IMG/VR virus record: IMGVR_UViG_3300010354_000197 | Span: 1-41,180 of that record | Length of the DNA stretch: 41,180 nt | Origin: a virus | Strand: one strand, 5' to 3' | Shown: positions 15,200-23,369 of the stretch, piece after piece | Layout: each line of letters starts with the position of its first letter | Numbering within the stretch: position 1 is the stretch's first letter | Notes under the pieces: generated by a model | What the model was told of the DNA's origin: nothing | Databases searched by the model: none | The model's input: the letters and a program-made list of their open reading frames with translations, nothing else | Position numbers and translations under genes: made by a program

Positions 15200-16220
15200 G
15201 ACTAAAAAATACGATGTAATTGTTTTTATTGGAAGATTTCAACCGTTCCATAATGCCCATCTGGAAATCATCAAACGGGCAACGGAACTCGCAGAACACA
15301 CCGTGATTATTGTTGGTTCTGCAAATCAACCAAGGACTTTCAAAAATCCCTTCACTTATGATGAAAGGGAACGAGTAATCCAAGATACTCTAATGAGTTT
15401 GGATGCAAAATTCAGTATTCACCCAAATCACGATACCATCTATAATGATGATGCGTGGGCAGCAAGGGTTCAGAGTATTGTAAATGAAGTAAACCTTGAT
15501 AATAGTGAGAACATTGGAATTATTGGTCATAAGAAAGATGAAAGTTCTTTCTACCTTGATATGTTCCCGCAGTGGGAGTTGGTAGAAGTTCCTTTGATTG
15601 AGGAACTCAGTGCTACTCAAATCCGCAAACTTTACTTCACCGAAAACTTCAATCCCAACTTTATCAAAAATGTTGTTCCTTACTATGTTCTTGTAGACCT
15701 TCTTGGATTTGCTAAGACGGAAGATTATAACCAAATCCTTCGTGAGATTGATTTTGTTGAGAAATACAAATCCCAGTATGCATTCTTCCCCTATCCACCG
15801 ACCTTTGTGACCGTAGACGGGGTTGTGGTGCAGTCGGGGCACGTTCTGATGATCCGTCGTCGTGCCGAACCTGGAAAGGGTCTTCTTGCCCTTCCTGGAG
15901 GGTTTCTGGATGCTCTGAGCGACAAATCACTAGAGGATGCAGTCATCCGAGAACTACGAGAAGAAACAAATCTTAAAGTTCCAAGTCCTGTTCTTCGTGG
16001 TAACATTGTAGAACACAAGGTCTTTGATGCACTTGAACGCAGCACACGAGGAAGAACAATCACTCACGCATTCCACATCAAACTTCCAAACGGAGAACTA
16101 CCAAAAATCAAAGGTGGAAGTGATGCTGCATCTGCAAAATGGATTCCGATTTCTAAAATCAATCCAAGTGAATGCTTTGAGGATCACTACGAAATCATCA
16201 ACTATTTTACTGGGGTATAA
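15198..16220 (+). CDS. nadM: Bifunctional NMN adenylyltransferase-Nudix hydrolase
   Basis: 340 residues. The N-terminal domain joins NMN and ATP to make NAD+: GRFQPFHNAH (12-21) holds the HxxH nucleotidyltransferase motif and SATQIRK (about 139) matches the second motif. The C-terminal domain (about 205-340) has a Nudix box GGFLDA...RELREETN (about 234-259), which in this family cleaves ADP-ribose and related compounds. The length and order match cyanobacterial slr0787-type and phage NadM-Nudix proteins. The next gene starts 2 nt later, making an operon with NADAR and macro-domain genes. With the NAMPT at 17356 it completes a two-step NAD+ route from nicotinamide. Confidence 0.92.
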   Translation: MTKKYDVIVFIGRFQPFHNAHLEIIKRATELAEHTVIIVGSANQPRTFKNPFTYDERERVIQDTLMSLDAKFSIHPNHDTIYNDDAWAARVQSIVNEVNLDNSENIGIIGHKKDESSFYLDMFPQWELVEVPLIEELSATQIRKLYFTENFNPNFIKNVVPYYVLVDLLGFAKTEDYNQILREIDFVEKYKSQYAFFPYPPTFVTVDGVVVQSGHVLMIRRRAEPGKGLLALPGGFLDALSDKSLEDAVIRELREETNLKVPSPVLRGNIVEHKVFDALERSTRGRTITHAFHIKLPNGELPKIKGGSDAASAKWIPISKINPSECFEDHYEIINYFTGV

Positions 16221-16222
16221 CA

Positions 16223-16747
16223 ATGTTTAAAGAACAAAACTTTCTAGAAAAATATAATCAATACGTGTTCTTCTATAATGGATTTCTGTCGAACTGGGCA
16301 GATACTCCATTCATGGACACTCGCACCGGGATTCCTTATAATTGCTCTGAGCAATACATGATGCATCAGAAAGCACTGATGTTTAACGACCACGATATTG
16401 CTCAAAAGATTCTGCAGAAGAAATTCCCAGGAGATCAAAAAGCACTTGGTCGTAAGGTTAAGGGTTTTGAAAAAGAAGCATGGGATAAACGTGCCCGTGA
16501 TATTGTCTATCAGGGTTGTTATTACAAATTCACACAGAACAAGGATGCTTATGAATATCTTATGAGTACCAAAGATCATTATCTTGTAGAAGCATCACCT
16601 TTTGATACTGTTTGGGGAATTGGTCTTGGTGGTTATGAAGAAGGAGTTAATGATCCTAAAAATTGGAAAGGTACTAACTGGTTGGGTCAGGTTCTTACAC
16701 AACTTCGTGAAGATTTGGAAGGCAGACCAGAACTCATTATGTTTTGA
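16223..16747 (+). CDS. NADAR domain protein (ADP-ribose N-glycosidase-like)
   Basis: 174 residues covering one NADAR (YbiA-like) domain: FLSNWAD, YNCSEQYMMHQKA, ALGRKVKGF, KFTQN, LVEASPFDTVWGIGL and NWKGTNWLGQVL are all family signatures. NADAR proteins studied so far remove ADP-ribose from nucleobases, notably guanine in DNA, and were first predicted to act on NAD or riboflavin intermediates. Its place between NAD+ synthesis and a macro domain suggests reversal of ADP-ribosylation by host defence. The stop overlaps the possible TTG start of the next gene. Confidence 0.9.
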   Translation: MFKEQNFLEKYNQYVFFYNGFLSNWADTPFMDTRTGIPYNCSEQYMMHQKALMFNDHDIAQKILQKKFPGDQKALGRKVKGFEKEAWDKRARDIVYQGCYYKFTQNKDAYEYLMSTKDHYLVEASPFDTVWGIGLGGYEEGVNDPKNWKGTNWLGQVLTQLREDLEGRPELIMF

Positions 16748-16749
16748 TT

Positions 16750-17277
16750 ATGAAAACCATTCACGGAAATCTGATTACTCTTGCTGAACAAGGTGAGTTT
16801 AATATGATTGTGCAGGGATGTAATTGCTTTCATACACAATCTTCTGGTCTTGCAGGACAACTTGCAAGTAAATATCCACAAGTGTTGGAAGCAGATAAAA
16901 CACAAACTGAATATGGAGACAGAGAAAAATTAGGAACTTGGAGTGTTGCTATAGTTGGCAACTTTAGTGTTATTAACGCATACACTCAATATACTTTTAG
17001 TCGTGAAAAGGATGTTTTTGAATATGATGCTTTTGATAAATTCTTGAATGACTTCAGAAATATGATAGAATATTATGATTCAGTAGCAAATTTTTACTGG
17101 AAACCAGATGGAAATAATGTTCGTTTTCGTGAGTTTGAGAAGTTTAGAATTGGTTTTCCTCAAATCGGTGCTGGACTTGCTGGTGGTGATTGGAGTAGAA
17201 TCTCCAAGATGATTGAGAAGTTCTCAGAAGATGTAAAAGATTATGCTGAGGTCACGGTGGTTATCTATCAACCTTAG
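16750..17277 (+). CDS. Macro domain protein (ADP-ribose binding or hydrolase)
   Basis: 175 residues from ATG 16750 (TTG at 16744 is the alternative). HGNLI, then VQGCNCFHTQSSGLAGQLA (the ADP-ribose-binding loop), then RIGFPQIGAGLAGGDW (the phosphate loop) define a macro domain; Asn in QGCNC fits catalytic members. The family removes ADP-ribose from proteins or, in DarG, from thymidine in DNA. It directly follows the NADAR gene, so the two may reverse different ADP-ribose marks. Confidence 0.88.
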   Translation: MKTIHGNLITLAEQGEFNMIVQGCNCFHTQSSGLAGQLASKYPQVLEADKTQTEYGDREKLGTWSVAIVGNFSVINAYTQYTFSREKDVFEYDAFDKFLNDFRNMIEYYDSVANFYWKPDGNNVRFREFEKFRIGFPQIGAGLAGGDWSRISKMIEKFSEDVKDYAEVTVVIYQP

Positions 17278-17308
17278 TCAGGTGTAAAGACTCTAAAACA
17301 CAAAAAGT

Positions 17309-17357
17309 CCTTTGGATAGACCGAAGGTATCACTATACATTTTAAGGAGTTTAAAAT
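17309..17357 (+). promoter_or_regulatory. Two-hairpin leader of the NAMPT gene
   Basis: CCTTTGG (17309-17315), loop ATAGA, CCGAAGG (17321-17327): same loop as the first hairpin before nadM, different stem. Then ATTTTAA (17339-17345), loop GGAGT, TTAAAAT (17351-17357): same Shine-Dalgarno loop as before nadM, with a C-G pair replaced by T-A. The changed but still paired bases support an RNA structure. A TATACAT at about 17334 could be a -10 box. Confidence 0.7.
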
Positions 17358-18732
17358 GACTATTAACAAATCTATTCTACTTAACACAGATTCTTACAAG
17401 TTTTCTCAATTCAATCAGTATCCTCAAGGAACTACGAATGTATATTCCTACGTGGAAAGTCGTGGAGGCAACTGGAAACAAACTGTTTTCTTCGGACTTC
17501 AAATCTTTCTGAAAGAGTATCTGTCTAAACCGATTACTCAAGAAGATATTGATTTTGCAGAAGAACTTATTCTTGCTCACGGAGAACCTTTCAATCGTGA
17601 AGGTTGGGAATATATCCTTAAGGTTCACGGTGGTAGGTTGCCTATTCGCATCAAAGCAGTTCCTGAAGGTTCTGTAATCCCTGTGAAGAATGTTTTGGTT
17701 ACTGTGGAAAATACAGATACAAAATGCTGGTGGTTAACTAGTTATATTGAATCCTCCCTTCTTCGGAGTATTTGGTACGGCACTACGGTTGCGACCAACT
17801 CTTATGAGAGTAAGAGAATTATTCACGATTACTTAGTGAAAACTGGAGATCCTAGCACCATTGAGTTCAAACTACAAGACTTTGGGCTTCGCGGGGTGTC
17901 CTCTTTCGAGTCTGCTGGTATTGGTGGTCTTGCCCACCTTATCAACTTTCAAGGGACTGATACCGTAACTGCTCTGCTTTATGGTAAGAAATACTACAAC
18001 ATTAATATGGCGGGATTTTCTATTCCTGCTATGGAACACAGCACTGTGACTTCGTGGGGTCGGGAAGGTGAGGTAGATTCTTACCGCAATATGGTGAAAC
18101 TCTACGGCAAACCTGGAGCACTTTTTGCTGCTGTGAGTGATAGTTACGACATCTACGAAGCGTGCCGTAAATGGGGTACAGTTCTCAAGGATGATGTAAT
18201 CAACTCTGGTGCGACTCTTGTAGTCCGTCCTGATAGTGGTTATCCTCCTGAGGTTGTGGTAAACTGCCTTCAGATTCTTGATACTCACTATGGTCACACT
18301 GTGAACGATAAGGGTTTCAAGGTTCTTAATCACGTCCGCATTATTCAGGGTGATGGTATTACTCAAGATACCATTGACCGCATTCTCTACCGTGCGATGA
18401 CTGCCGGATACTCGGCAGATAACATTGCTTTCGGTCAGGGTGGTAAACTTCTTCAAGGTGTTGACCGTGATACTCAGAAGTTTGCGATGAAGTGCTCGTC
18501 TGTTGAAGTCAATGGACAACAGCGTGATGTTTATAAGAGTCCGATTACCGATATGGGTAAAGAATCCAAGAAAGGTCGTGTAACTCTCTATCGTAATGAT
18601 GAAGGATACTTCACTGACCTTGAGGGTAGGACTGATGCTCAAGAAGTTCTTGAAACTGTGTTTGAGAATGGGGAAATCGTCAAAGAGTATACCTTTGATG
18701 AAGTCCGACAAAATGCTTCCAAGATTGTCTGA
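17356..18732 (+). CDS. nadV: Nicotinamide phosphoribosyltransferase
   Basis: 458 residues, the normal length for bacterial and phage NadV/NAMPT. It makes NMN from nicotinamide and PRPP, feeding the NadM enzyme upstream. Clear signatures: the N-terminal DSYKFSQFNQYPQGTTNVYSYVESRG, DFGLRGVSSFESAGIGG, FQGTDTV, HSTVTSWGRE and VVRPDSGYPPEVV around the PRPP and nicotinamide sites. It has its own two-hairpin leader and ends at a strong terminator. The NAMPT plus NMN adenylyltransferase pair is the phage NAD+ reconstitution pathway 2 known to defeat NAD-depleting defences. Confidence 0.95.
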   Translation: MTINKSILLNTDSYKFSQFNQYPQGTTNVYSYVESRGGNWKQTVFFGLQIFLKEYLSKPITQEDIDFAEELILAHGEPFNREGWEYILKVHGGRLPIRIKAVPEGSVIPVKNVLVTVENTDTKCWWLTSYIESSLLRSIWYGTTVATNSYESKRIIHDYLVKTGDPSTIEFKLQDFGLRGVSSFESAGIGGLAHLINFQGTDTVTALLYGKKYYNINMAGFSIPAMEHSTVTSWGREGEVDSYRNMVKLYGKPGALFAAVSDSYDIYEACRKWGTVLKDDVINSGATLVVRPDSGYPPEVVVNCLQILDTHYGHTVNDKGFKVLNHVRIIQGDGITQDTIDRILYRAMTAGYSADNIAFGQGGKLLQGVDRDTQKFAMKCSSVEVNGQQRDVYKSPITDMGKESKKGRVTLYRNDEGYFTDLEGRTDAQEVLETVFENGEIVKEYTFDEVRQNASKIV

Positions 18733-18733
18733 G

Positions 18734-18793
18734 GACACTTAAGGAACCGTCACAGGGGGTCTTCACAGAGACCCCTTTTTGTGTTATTATAAA
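18734..18793 (+). promoter_or_regulatory. Module promoter
   Basis: GACACTT at 18734 and AACCGTCACA 12 bp later; the -10 is TATTAT/TATAAA at 18785-18793. Drives the DUF5662 gene. Confidence 0.6.
18756..18780 (+). terminator. Intrinsic terminator
   Basis: GGGGTCT at 18756-18762, loop TCACAG, AGACCCC at 18769-18775, then T run. The same stem and loop occur at 19312, 27321 and 27627. Confidence 0.9.
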
Positions 18794-18815
18794 TAATTGA
18801 TTATTCAAGTGGCAT

Positions 18816-19289
18816 ATGTCAGACGAACTTGGTAAAGAATCTATTGATAAGATTGAACTGGTATTCAATCATATCAAAAATGTTCAACGAAACTGCTATA
18901 AATTGGGAATCCGTTTAATGAAAAATGGAGAGATTGAATTAGGTAGAACTCTCATTTGCAATGGACAGATTCACGATAATAGTAAGTTTAAAGGAATTGA
19001 GTTTGACCATCTTTTCTACGGAGATCCACTTCTACCAGAAGTAGTTAAGCATCATCAATCGGTCAATCCACATCACCCTGAATATTGGGGAGGCATTAAG
19101 AATATGCCTAGAGTATATGTGGCAGAAATGGTTTGTGATTGGTATGCACGTTCAACTGAATTCGGAACTGGAATCCGAGATTGGATTGATAATGCAGCAT
19201 TAAGCAAGTTTAACTTTGAAAAAACTGATGATGTTTATGGTACGATTCAAGAAATGCTAAACCTTCTATTAGACCCTAGTTTTAACTAG
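18816..19289 (+). CDS. DUF5662 family protein
   Basis: 157 residues. The conserved core IHDNSKF...HHQSVNPHHPEYWGG...VAEMVCDWYARSTEFG matches DUF5662, found in many phages. Its His/Asp pairs (HD, HH, HH) resemble an HD-type metal site, so a phosphohydrolase role is possible but unproven. Single-gene unit between two near-identical terminator modules; the next unit starts at 19340. Confidence 0.75.
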   Translation: MSDELGKESIDKIELVFNHIKNVQRNCYKLGIRLMKNGEIELGRTLICNGQIHDNSKFKGIEFDHLFYGDPLLPEVVKHHQSVNPHHPEYWGGIKNMPRVYVAEMVCDWYARSTEFGTGIRDWIDNAALSKFNFEKTDDVYGTIQEMLNLLLDPSFN

Positions 19290-19345
19290 GACACTTAAGG
19301 AACCGTCACAGGGGGTCTTCACAGAGACCCCTTTTGTGCTATAAT
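19290..19345 (+). promoter_or_regulatory. Module promoter
   Basis: GACACTT at 19290, AACCGTCACA at 19301, TATAAT at 19340-19345, 50 bp from the element start, followed by ACTCTCATACACACA and AAGGAA. Confidence 0.8.
19312..19335 (+). terminator. Intrinsic terminator
   Basis: GGGGTCT at 19312-19318 pairs with AGACCCC at 19325-19331 and TTTT follows. A near copy of the one at 18756. Confidence 0.85.
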
Positions 19346-19371
19346 ACTCTCATACACACAAGGAAACCACA

Positions 19372-19602
19372 ATGCCCCAATACACTGCTACGATTGAGTT
19401 TGATTCTATTGTTATTAATACACTTCAGGTTAAAGAAGATATAAAATATTATCTTCGTTGTTTTAAAAATCTTAACATCAAGAGTGTAGAGAAAATCTCC
19501 ATCTCTCCAGAACAAGCACTCAAAGAGATTGACGAATTGATTTATGGTTCTAGTGCCGTATCTTCTGATGCAATTCGTGGTATTCTGAATAAGGTTGCCT
19601 GA
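19372..19602 (+). CDS. Small unknown protein
   Basis: 76 residues: two strands (TATIEFDSIVINTLQ), a helix, another strand, then a helical C-terminus, a compact alpha/beta plan. AAGGAAACC lies upstream. Two bases separate it from the next gene. Confidence 0.6.
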   Translation: MPQYTATIEFDSIVINTLQVKEDIKYYLRCFKNLNIKSVEKISISPEQALKEIDELIYGSSAVSSDAIRGILNKVA

Positions 19603-19604
19603 TT

Positions 19605-19790
19605 ATGACCGACTTCAAAACAATGACTAAGGAAGAAGCAATTGAGTATTGTTATGAGCATCAAGATGAGTATGTTCATAACTTTGATACTGTAAGTGAG
19701 GGTATGCGACAATTTGAATGTCTTATTGCCATTCTTGAGTATGATACCATCACTCCTGCCGAACTCCCTGATTATGTGATGGATTACTGA
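19605..19790 (+). CDS. Small acidic helical protein
   Basis: 61 residues beginning MTDFKTMTKEEAIEYCYEH, acidic. This opening is typical of small phage helical proteins of unknown role. Second gene of its unit. Confidence 0.55.
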   Translation: MTDFKTMTKEEAIEYCYEHQDEYVHNFDTVSEGMRQFECLIAILEYDTITPAELPDYVMDY

Positions 19791-19816
19791 TTAATTTTAA
19801 ATAAAGTTGTTTAATT

Positions 19817-20041
19817 ATGACCAAACTATGTATAAATTGTAAGTACCATAAATCTGTTCAATTTTATAGCACTTGCAATCATCCAGAACTTCAAAAACCA
19901 CCTAATCCGGTAGATGGAAAACCCAGAACCAATTTCTGTGAATTTGAACGATACAGAACAGGAAAATGTGGTCCCGATGCAAAATATTATGAAGAATGTG
20001 AAAGTATTTTTGATTCAATAAAAAGTATGTTTAGATTTTAA
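19817..20041 (+). CDS. Small Cys-rich protein, probable zinc site
   Basis: 74 residues with six or seven Cys: CINCKYH, then CNHPE, then a Cys near RTNFCEFERYR and CGPDAKYYEEC. The CxxC-K-Y-H and C-x-H-P pattern with a later CGP-A-K-E pattern suggests a metal-binding family of phage proteins. Precise function unknown. Confidence 0.6.
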   Translation: MTKLCINCKYHKSVQFYSTCNHPELQKPPNPVDGKPRTNFCEFERYRTGKCGPDAKYYEECESIFDSIKSMFRF

Positions 20042-20045
20042 ACAA

Positions 20046-20438
20046 ATGGGACTTTTCGATTATGTCTGCTCTTCTTATAGCCTAGGAGAACACTTCACAG
20101 ACTCCGAATTACAAACAAAAGATATTGGTGGGACAATGGCCCATTATTGGATAGACCCTGCTGGTAGGTTGTGGTGTCCGGATTATACTGGCACTTCAAC
20201 CTTTGAAGAAATCAAAGAGGATGACCCGCGTTATTCTAAAGATAGATTGTTTCTGAATTTTGAATGGATACCAACCGGAAAACGTGGAAGGTATCATATT
20301 TATCTCATCACAAAATACATTGTAGTTTATCCTTCAGATTGGAAAGGGAAATGGGAAGACTGGCCAAGGCTGAGACTACACTTTGTAAATGGGGTTCTTC
20401 AGGATTATGAGCAAGTCAGTAGACGATCCATAAACTGA
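20046..20438 (+). CDS. Unknown conserved-looking phage protein
   Basis: 130 residues. The N-terminus (MGLFDYVCSSYSLG...LQTKDIGGTM...YWIDPAGRLWCPDY) reads as a beta-rich phage family I have seen as hypothetical, with no assigned role. Ends a short operon. Confidence 0.65.
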   Translation: MGLFDYVCSSYSLGEHFTDSELQTKDIGGTMAHYWIDPAGRLWCPDYTGTSTFEEIKEDDPRYSKDRLFLNFEWIPTGKRGRYHIYLITKYIVVYPSDWKGKWEDWPRLRLHFVNGVLQDYEQVSRRSIN

Positions 20439-20499
20439 CCACTCATTCTAGACTTTTGGATAAAATTATCTTATAATAAGCAAAGTTCACAAAAATCTT

Positions 20500-20904
20500 A
20501 TGACCTACTTCCTCAAAAAAGTTAATTATTTCTTCGCGTCTCTTATGCGAAATTGCGGAACTTCTCCAGAACTTTCTAAGATTATTAATCAATATCTGGA
20601 TGACCCAGAAACTGATATTCTAATTATTAATCAATATTTTTGCACTCTTAAACATCCAACTTATAATGATCTATGCCTATGGATTTCAAACTATCCGTAT
20701 TGTTATGGTTATGTTACGCATGACTATTCAAATTCAACAACCGGAGACTGGGAGACTTATATAAAACTTAACTTTATTCTAGGCCAAAAACTGCCAGATC
20801 GAAAAACTGTTTATCGACTGCACGAGGCAGTAGAAAACAAGAAAAAAGAACTGGGCCATAATAGCCAAATAGAGCAGCAATTAAAAGAGATTCTCAATGT
20901 TTAA
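20500..20904 (+). CDS. Unknown protein
   Basis: 134 residues, largely helical, with two Tyr-rich stretches and a charged C-terminal coiled coil. An upstream TATAAT at 20472-20477 may be its promoter. Overlaps the next gene. Confidence 0.6.
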   Translation: MTYFLKKVNYFFASLMRNCGTSPELSKIINQYLDDPETDILIINQYFCTLKHPTYNDLCLWISNYPYCYGYVTHDYSNSTTGDWETYIKLNFILGQKLPDRKTVYRLHEAVENKKKELGHNSQIEQQLKEILNV

Positions 20905-21058
20905 TTTGTTTCTTCTGACCATTCTTACCTGTAATCAGGTTTTTGAGCTTTACAAGAGACTGATAACCAATCATAATCTGACTGACACTCAAAAACAAGA
21001 AATTTTAAAAGAAATTCAAAAAACAGTTAAGTCTTGTCCGGTAATTATCAGAAAATGA
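20897..21058 (+). CDS. Small protein with hydrophobic N-terminus
   Basis: 53 residues. The first 12 residues are hydrophobic and end in Cys (FLLTILTC), resembling a short signal or lipoprotein leader, but it is shorter than usual. The rest is a charged helix. Overlaps genes on both sides. Confidence 0.45.
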   Translation: MFNLFLLTILTCNQVFELYKRLITNHNLTDTQKQEILKEIQKTVKSCPVIIRK

Positions 21059-21246
21059 ACGACTTCTTTACACAAACATCAGACGAACCTTATTTACGGC
21101 ATAATTACAAGTTACATTTTCTAAATAAAAACACAAAAACATTTGACAATTATCAGGATGTAATTCAAACTTGGTTTCAAACTTCAAGTGAACTTTTAGA
21201 TTATGTCGAAGTTCTAGATCATAGAGAAAAATCAAAGGGATTTTAA
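21055..21246 (+). CDS. Small unknown protein
   Basis: 63 residues from ATG 21055, chosen because it overlaps the previous stop in ATGA style; the open frame runs further 5'. Aromatic and charged, no domain recognised. Confidence 0.5.
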   Translation: MNDFFTQTSDEPYLRHNYKLHFLNKNTKTFDNYQDVIQTWFQTSSELLDYVEVLDHREKSKGF

Positions 21247-21247
21247 G

Positions 21248-21334
21248 ATGCAAATTAATTGGTTTAATGTGTTGATAGACATATATATCATTTGGTGCGG
21301 GTTTAATTACGGAAAACAGAAAAATGATGAGTAA
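21248..21334 (+). CDS. Membrane mini-protein
   Basis: 28 residues, with a hydrophobic first half (WFNVLIDIYIIWCGF) and a charged tail. Likely one membrane helix. Overlaps the next gene. Confidence 0.4.
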   Translation: MQINWFNVLIDIYIIWCGFNYGKQKNDE

Positions 21335-21713
21335 ACCGATCTTGGGCACAGAAAATAAAACGAAAATGTCGTGGGCCGAGTATATTTTTACCCACGTTTT
21401 TCCTAGCTGGATTCAGAGTTTTAGAATGAATTTTAGAATCTGGACGGACCTTATGACGGATAATTTTAATAATTATGCTCTATTGAAAGATGATGACCCA
21501 TTTACTGAATGTTATGAATGGTTTTGGTCTTCCTTAAACGTGGATGAAGTTTATCCAAAAGAGTTTTTAGAATATTTACTTCAGATGGTTGATGATATTG
21601 ACACTGGTAAGGTAAATACTTATACTTTAGAAGAACTTAAAGAAGACCTGGAGCTTTTAGGAATGGACGATTTTGAAACTGACCACTCTCCCTTAACTAG
21701 CGTTGATTCCTAG
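21324..21713 (+). CDS. Unknown acidic helical protein
   Basis: 129 residues (start ATG 21324 or the adjacent ATG 21327). Aromatic N-terminal half, acidic helical C-terminal half (TLEELKEDLELLGMDDF). No family recognised. Confidence 0.6.
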   Translation: MMSKPILGTENKTKMSWAEYIFTHVFPSWIQSFRMNFRIWTDLMTDNFNNYALLKDDDPFTECYEWFWSSLNVDEVYPKEFLEYLLQMVDDIDTGKVNTYTLEELKEDLELLGMDDFETDHSPLTSVDS

Positions 21714-21743
21714 ATACAATAACACCAAACCACTCAAGGTTCT

Positions 21744-21962
21744 ATGTCCCGCACCCACCGAAACACTTCTTTCAATAAGTGTGCTCTCCGAAATCCCAAG
21801 ACGTTTAACGAAAAACGTCAAATTGATTCTCTCATTACTGATGATGAATCAATGGAATTCCCCATTTCTAAAATGAACCGAATTCTTTCACGGAGGGCTA
21901 TTCCAACACATCACGATGATATTGTTTGTTCTTCTTATTATGAGACCGATTATGACCACTGA
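21744..21962 (+). CDS. Small basic protein
   Basis: 72 residues. The N-terminus MSRTHRNTSFNKCALRNPKTFNEKRQ is basic and resembles a small phage protein type with a Arg/Asn-rich start; function unknown. The last codons overlap the next gene. Confidence 0.55.
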   Translation: MSRTHRNTSFNKCALRNPKTFNEKRQIDSLITDDESMEFPISKMNRILSRRAIPTHHDDIVCSSYYETDYDH

Positions 21963-22119
21963 AACCAAAAGTTATTATTCTAGGGCAATGATTATTGATG
22001 CCGAAAAATTTTTATGGGAAAATTTTGGCATCTCTGTGGGCACCGAAGATTACAATTGGTCTAATGACCAATTGATCGAAGAGGCCACTAAAAAAGGCTG
22101 GAAATTTAGTTTTTACTAG
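21952..22119 (+). CDS. Small unknown protein
   Basis: 55 residues from ATG 21952, overlapping the previous stop. Mixed helix and strand. Followed by a promoter module. Confidence 0.5.
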   Translation: MTTETKSYYSRAMIIDAEKFLWENFGISVGTEDYNWSNDQLIEEATKKGWKFSFY

Positions 22120-22120
22120 A

Positions 22121-22177
22121 GACGCTCCATAAACTGTCACATCAGGCCTGACCGACCCACGGTTGGGTCTTTATAAT
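22121..22177 (+). promoter_or_regulatory. Module promoter
   Basis: GACGCTC at 22121, AACTGTCACA 12 bp later, TATAAT at 22172-22177, 51 bp apart. Drives the three-gene unit at 22200-23349. Confidence 0.7.
22154..22172 (+). terminator. Weak intrinsic terminator
   Basis: GACCC at 22154-22158 pairs with GGGTC at 22165-22169, then only TTT. It lies at the usual hairpin position within the module. Confidence 0.5.
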
Positions 22178-22199
22178 ATAAGAAGTTAATTCACCCCCA

Positions 22200-22607
22200 A
22201 TGAATTCCGACCTAAAAAACATCAGCAACACGGGATTTTATTTTTACCCCAGTGATTTGGTACACCAAGATAGTGCTTGGCAGGCCCATGTAAATTCAAC
22301 TCGCCGTAGACTTTTTTCTCCTGGGATTGCCTCTGAGGCGATTGTTGTTCGTTATTATGGTTATACTGGAATGTATAATGACGTTGAGTATCTCGATTCA
22401 CAATATGCATACTATAGCATTTATGATGCAATGAGGCAGATTATTGATTATAAAGAAGAAGAATGTGAGGGTCGGATTGAGCTTCTTCTTTATACTGATG
22501 AATCTGGCCTTGAGCTTCTTAGGGAATGGCAATATGAGGTAGAAGGATTCGTAAATATGGATGGCGACAATGAAATCGAATATGCCGGCTGGGGAGTTGT
22601 GAAGTAA
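22200..22607 (+). CDS. Unknown protein
   Basis: 135 residues, Tyr-rich, alpha/beta with an acidic C-terminus. Its TAA overlaps the next ATG (TAATG). No domain recognised. Confidence 0.6.
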   Translation: MNSDLKNISNTGFYFYPSDLVHQDSAWQAHVNSTRRRLFSPGIASEAIVVRYYGYTGMYNDVEYLDSQYAYYSIYDAMRQIIDYKEEECEGRIELLLYTDESGLELLREWQYEVEGFVNMDGDNEIEYAGWGVVK

Positions 22608-23023
22608 TGGACCTTAACGAAACACATTACGAAATGATCTATTCACCAGAGGTTATTGAGCGTATGAAAGAGTATGACGATGCTGATTATTGCTCAGATG
22701 ATTGCCTGGTTTTTATTGACAGGTATGGAGAAGCAGATTTTCTTGAATATTATGATGATTATCTGGATTTCAATGAACTTTATGGCAGCATTTTAGACTT
22801 AGACGAACTTGTTTCTTATTTTTCTGGATTTCATTTTCTCCATATTCCGTTTTATGGATTTTATGAGTCTCCTCAGGATTTTGCCATAAAATACTATGGT
22901 CTAGAGGATCTTCCTCCTTTTCTTTGGATTGATTGGGATATTAGTATTGATATTTTGAGAAATGATTATGAAATCGTGTTTCATGATCACAATCAGAAGT
23001 TTCTTGTGTTTGGTAAAGAGTAA
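22607..23023 (+). CDS. Unknown acidic protein
   Basis: 138 residues, very acidic and aromatic (about one residue in five Asp or Glu, many Tyr and Phe). Such proteins can act as DNA mimics, but that is speculation. Coupled by TAATG overlaps at both ends. Confidence 0.6.
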   Translation: MDLNETHYEMIYSPEVIERMKEYDDADYCSDDCLVFIDRYGEADFLEYYDDYLDFNELYGSILDLDELVSYFSGFHFLHIPFYGFYESPQDFAIKYYGLEDLPPFLWIDWDISIDILRNDYEIVFHDHNQKFLVFGKE

Positions 23024-23349
23024 TGGCAGTTTGGAAAGCTGAAATTAAGGTTACATCTTCGGGAATGCCGTTCACGACATCCGTGATCGCAGGATCTCCC
23101 TCAACAGCAGTAGACACCATAAAATCCCAGTATAATAATGTAGTTTACATAAGAAACCTAAGAGTAGTTTCTGAGCGCAATGATTACCAAGAAAAACCTA
23201 AACAATCTTTTGAGGATAACACAACCTTTGGAGAAAAAATGTTGTTGGGTGGGGTCTTTGTTGTTGGTTATTTGATTTTTGTTTATTGGTACATTGCAGT
23301 GCCATTAGCCGTCATTATTGGCCTTCTTTGGTGGTGGGCCAAGGATTAA
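23023..23349 (+). CDS. C-terminal membrane protein
   Basis: 108 residues. A soluble N-terminal half (strands, Thr/Ser) is followed by two adjacent hydrophobic segments at about 69-103, ending WWWAKD. Likely anchored in the inner membrane by a hairpin. Function unknown. Confidence 0.6.
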   Translation: MAVWKAEIKVTSSGMPFTTSVIAGSPSTAVDTIKSQYNNVVYIRNLRVVSERNDYQEKPKQSFEDNTTFGEKMLLGGVFVVGYLIFVYWYIAVPLAVIIGLLWWWAKD

Positions 23350-23369
23350 ATATTACAACTTTCGTTCAG

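Noticed and set aside
17872-18738. Long antisense frame over nadV
   Set aside because: It mirrors a highly conserved gene on the other strand and has no Shine-Dalgarno or family match; long shadows are expected there.
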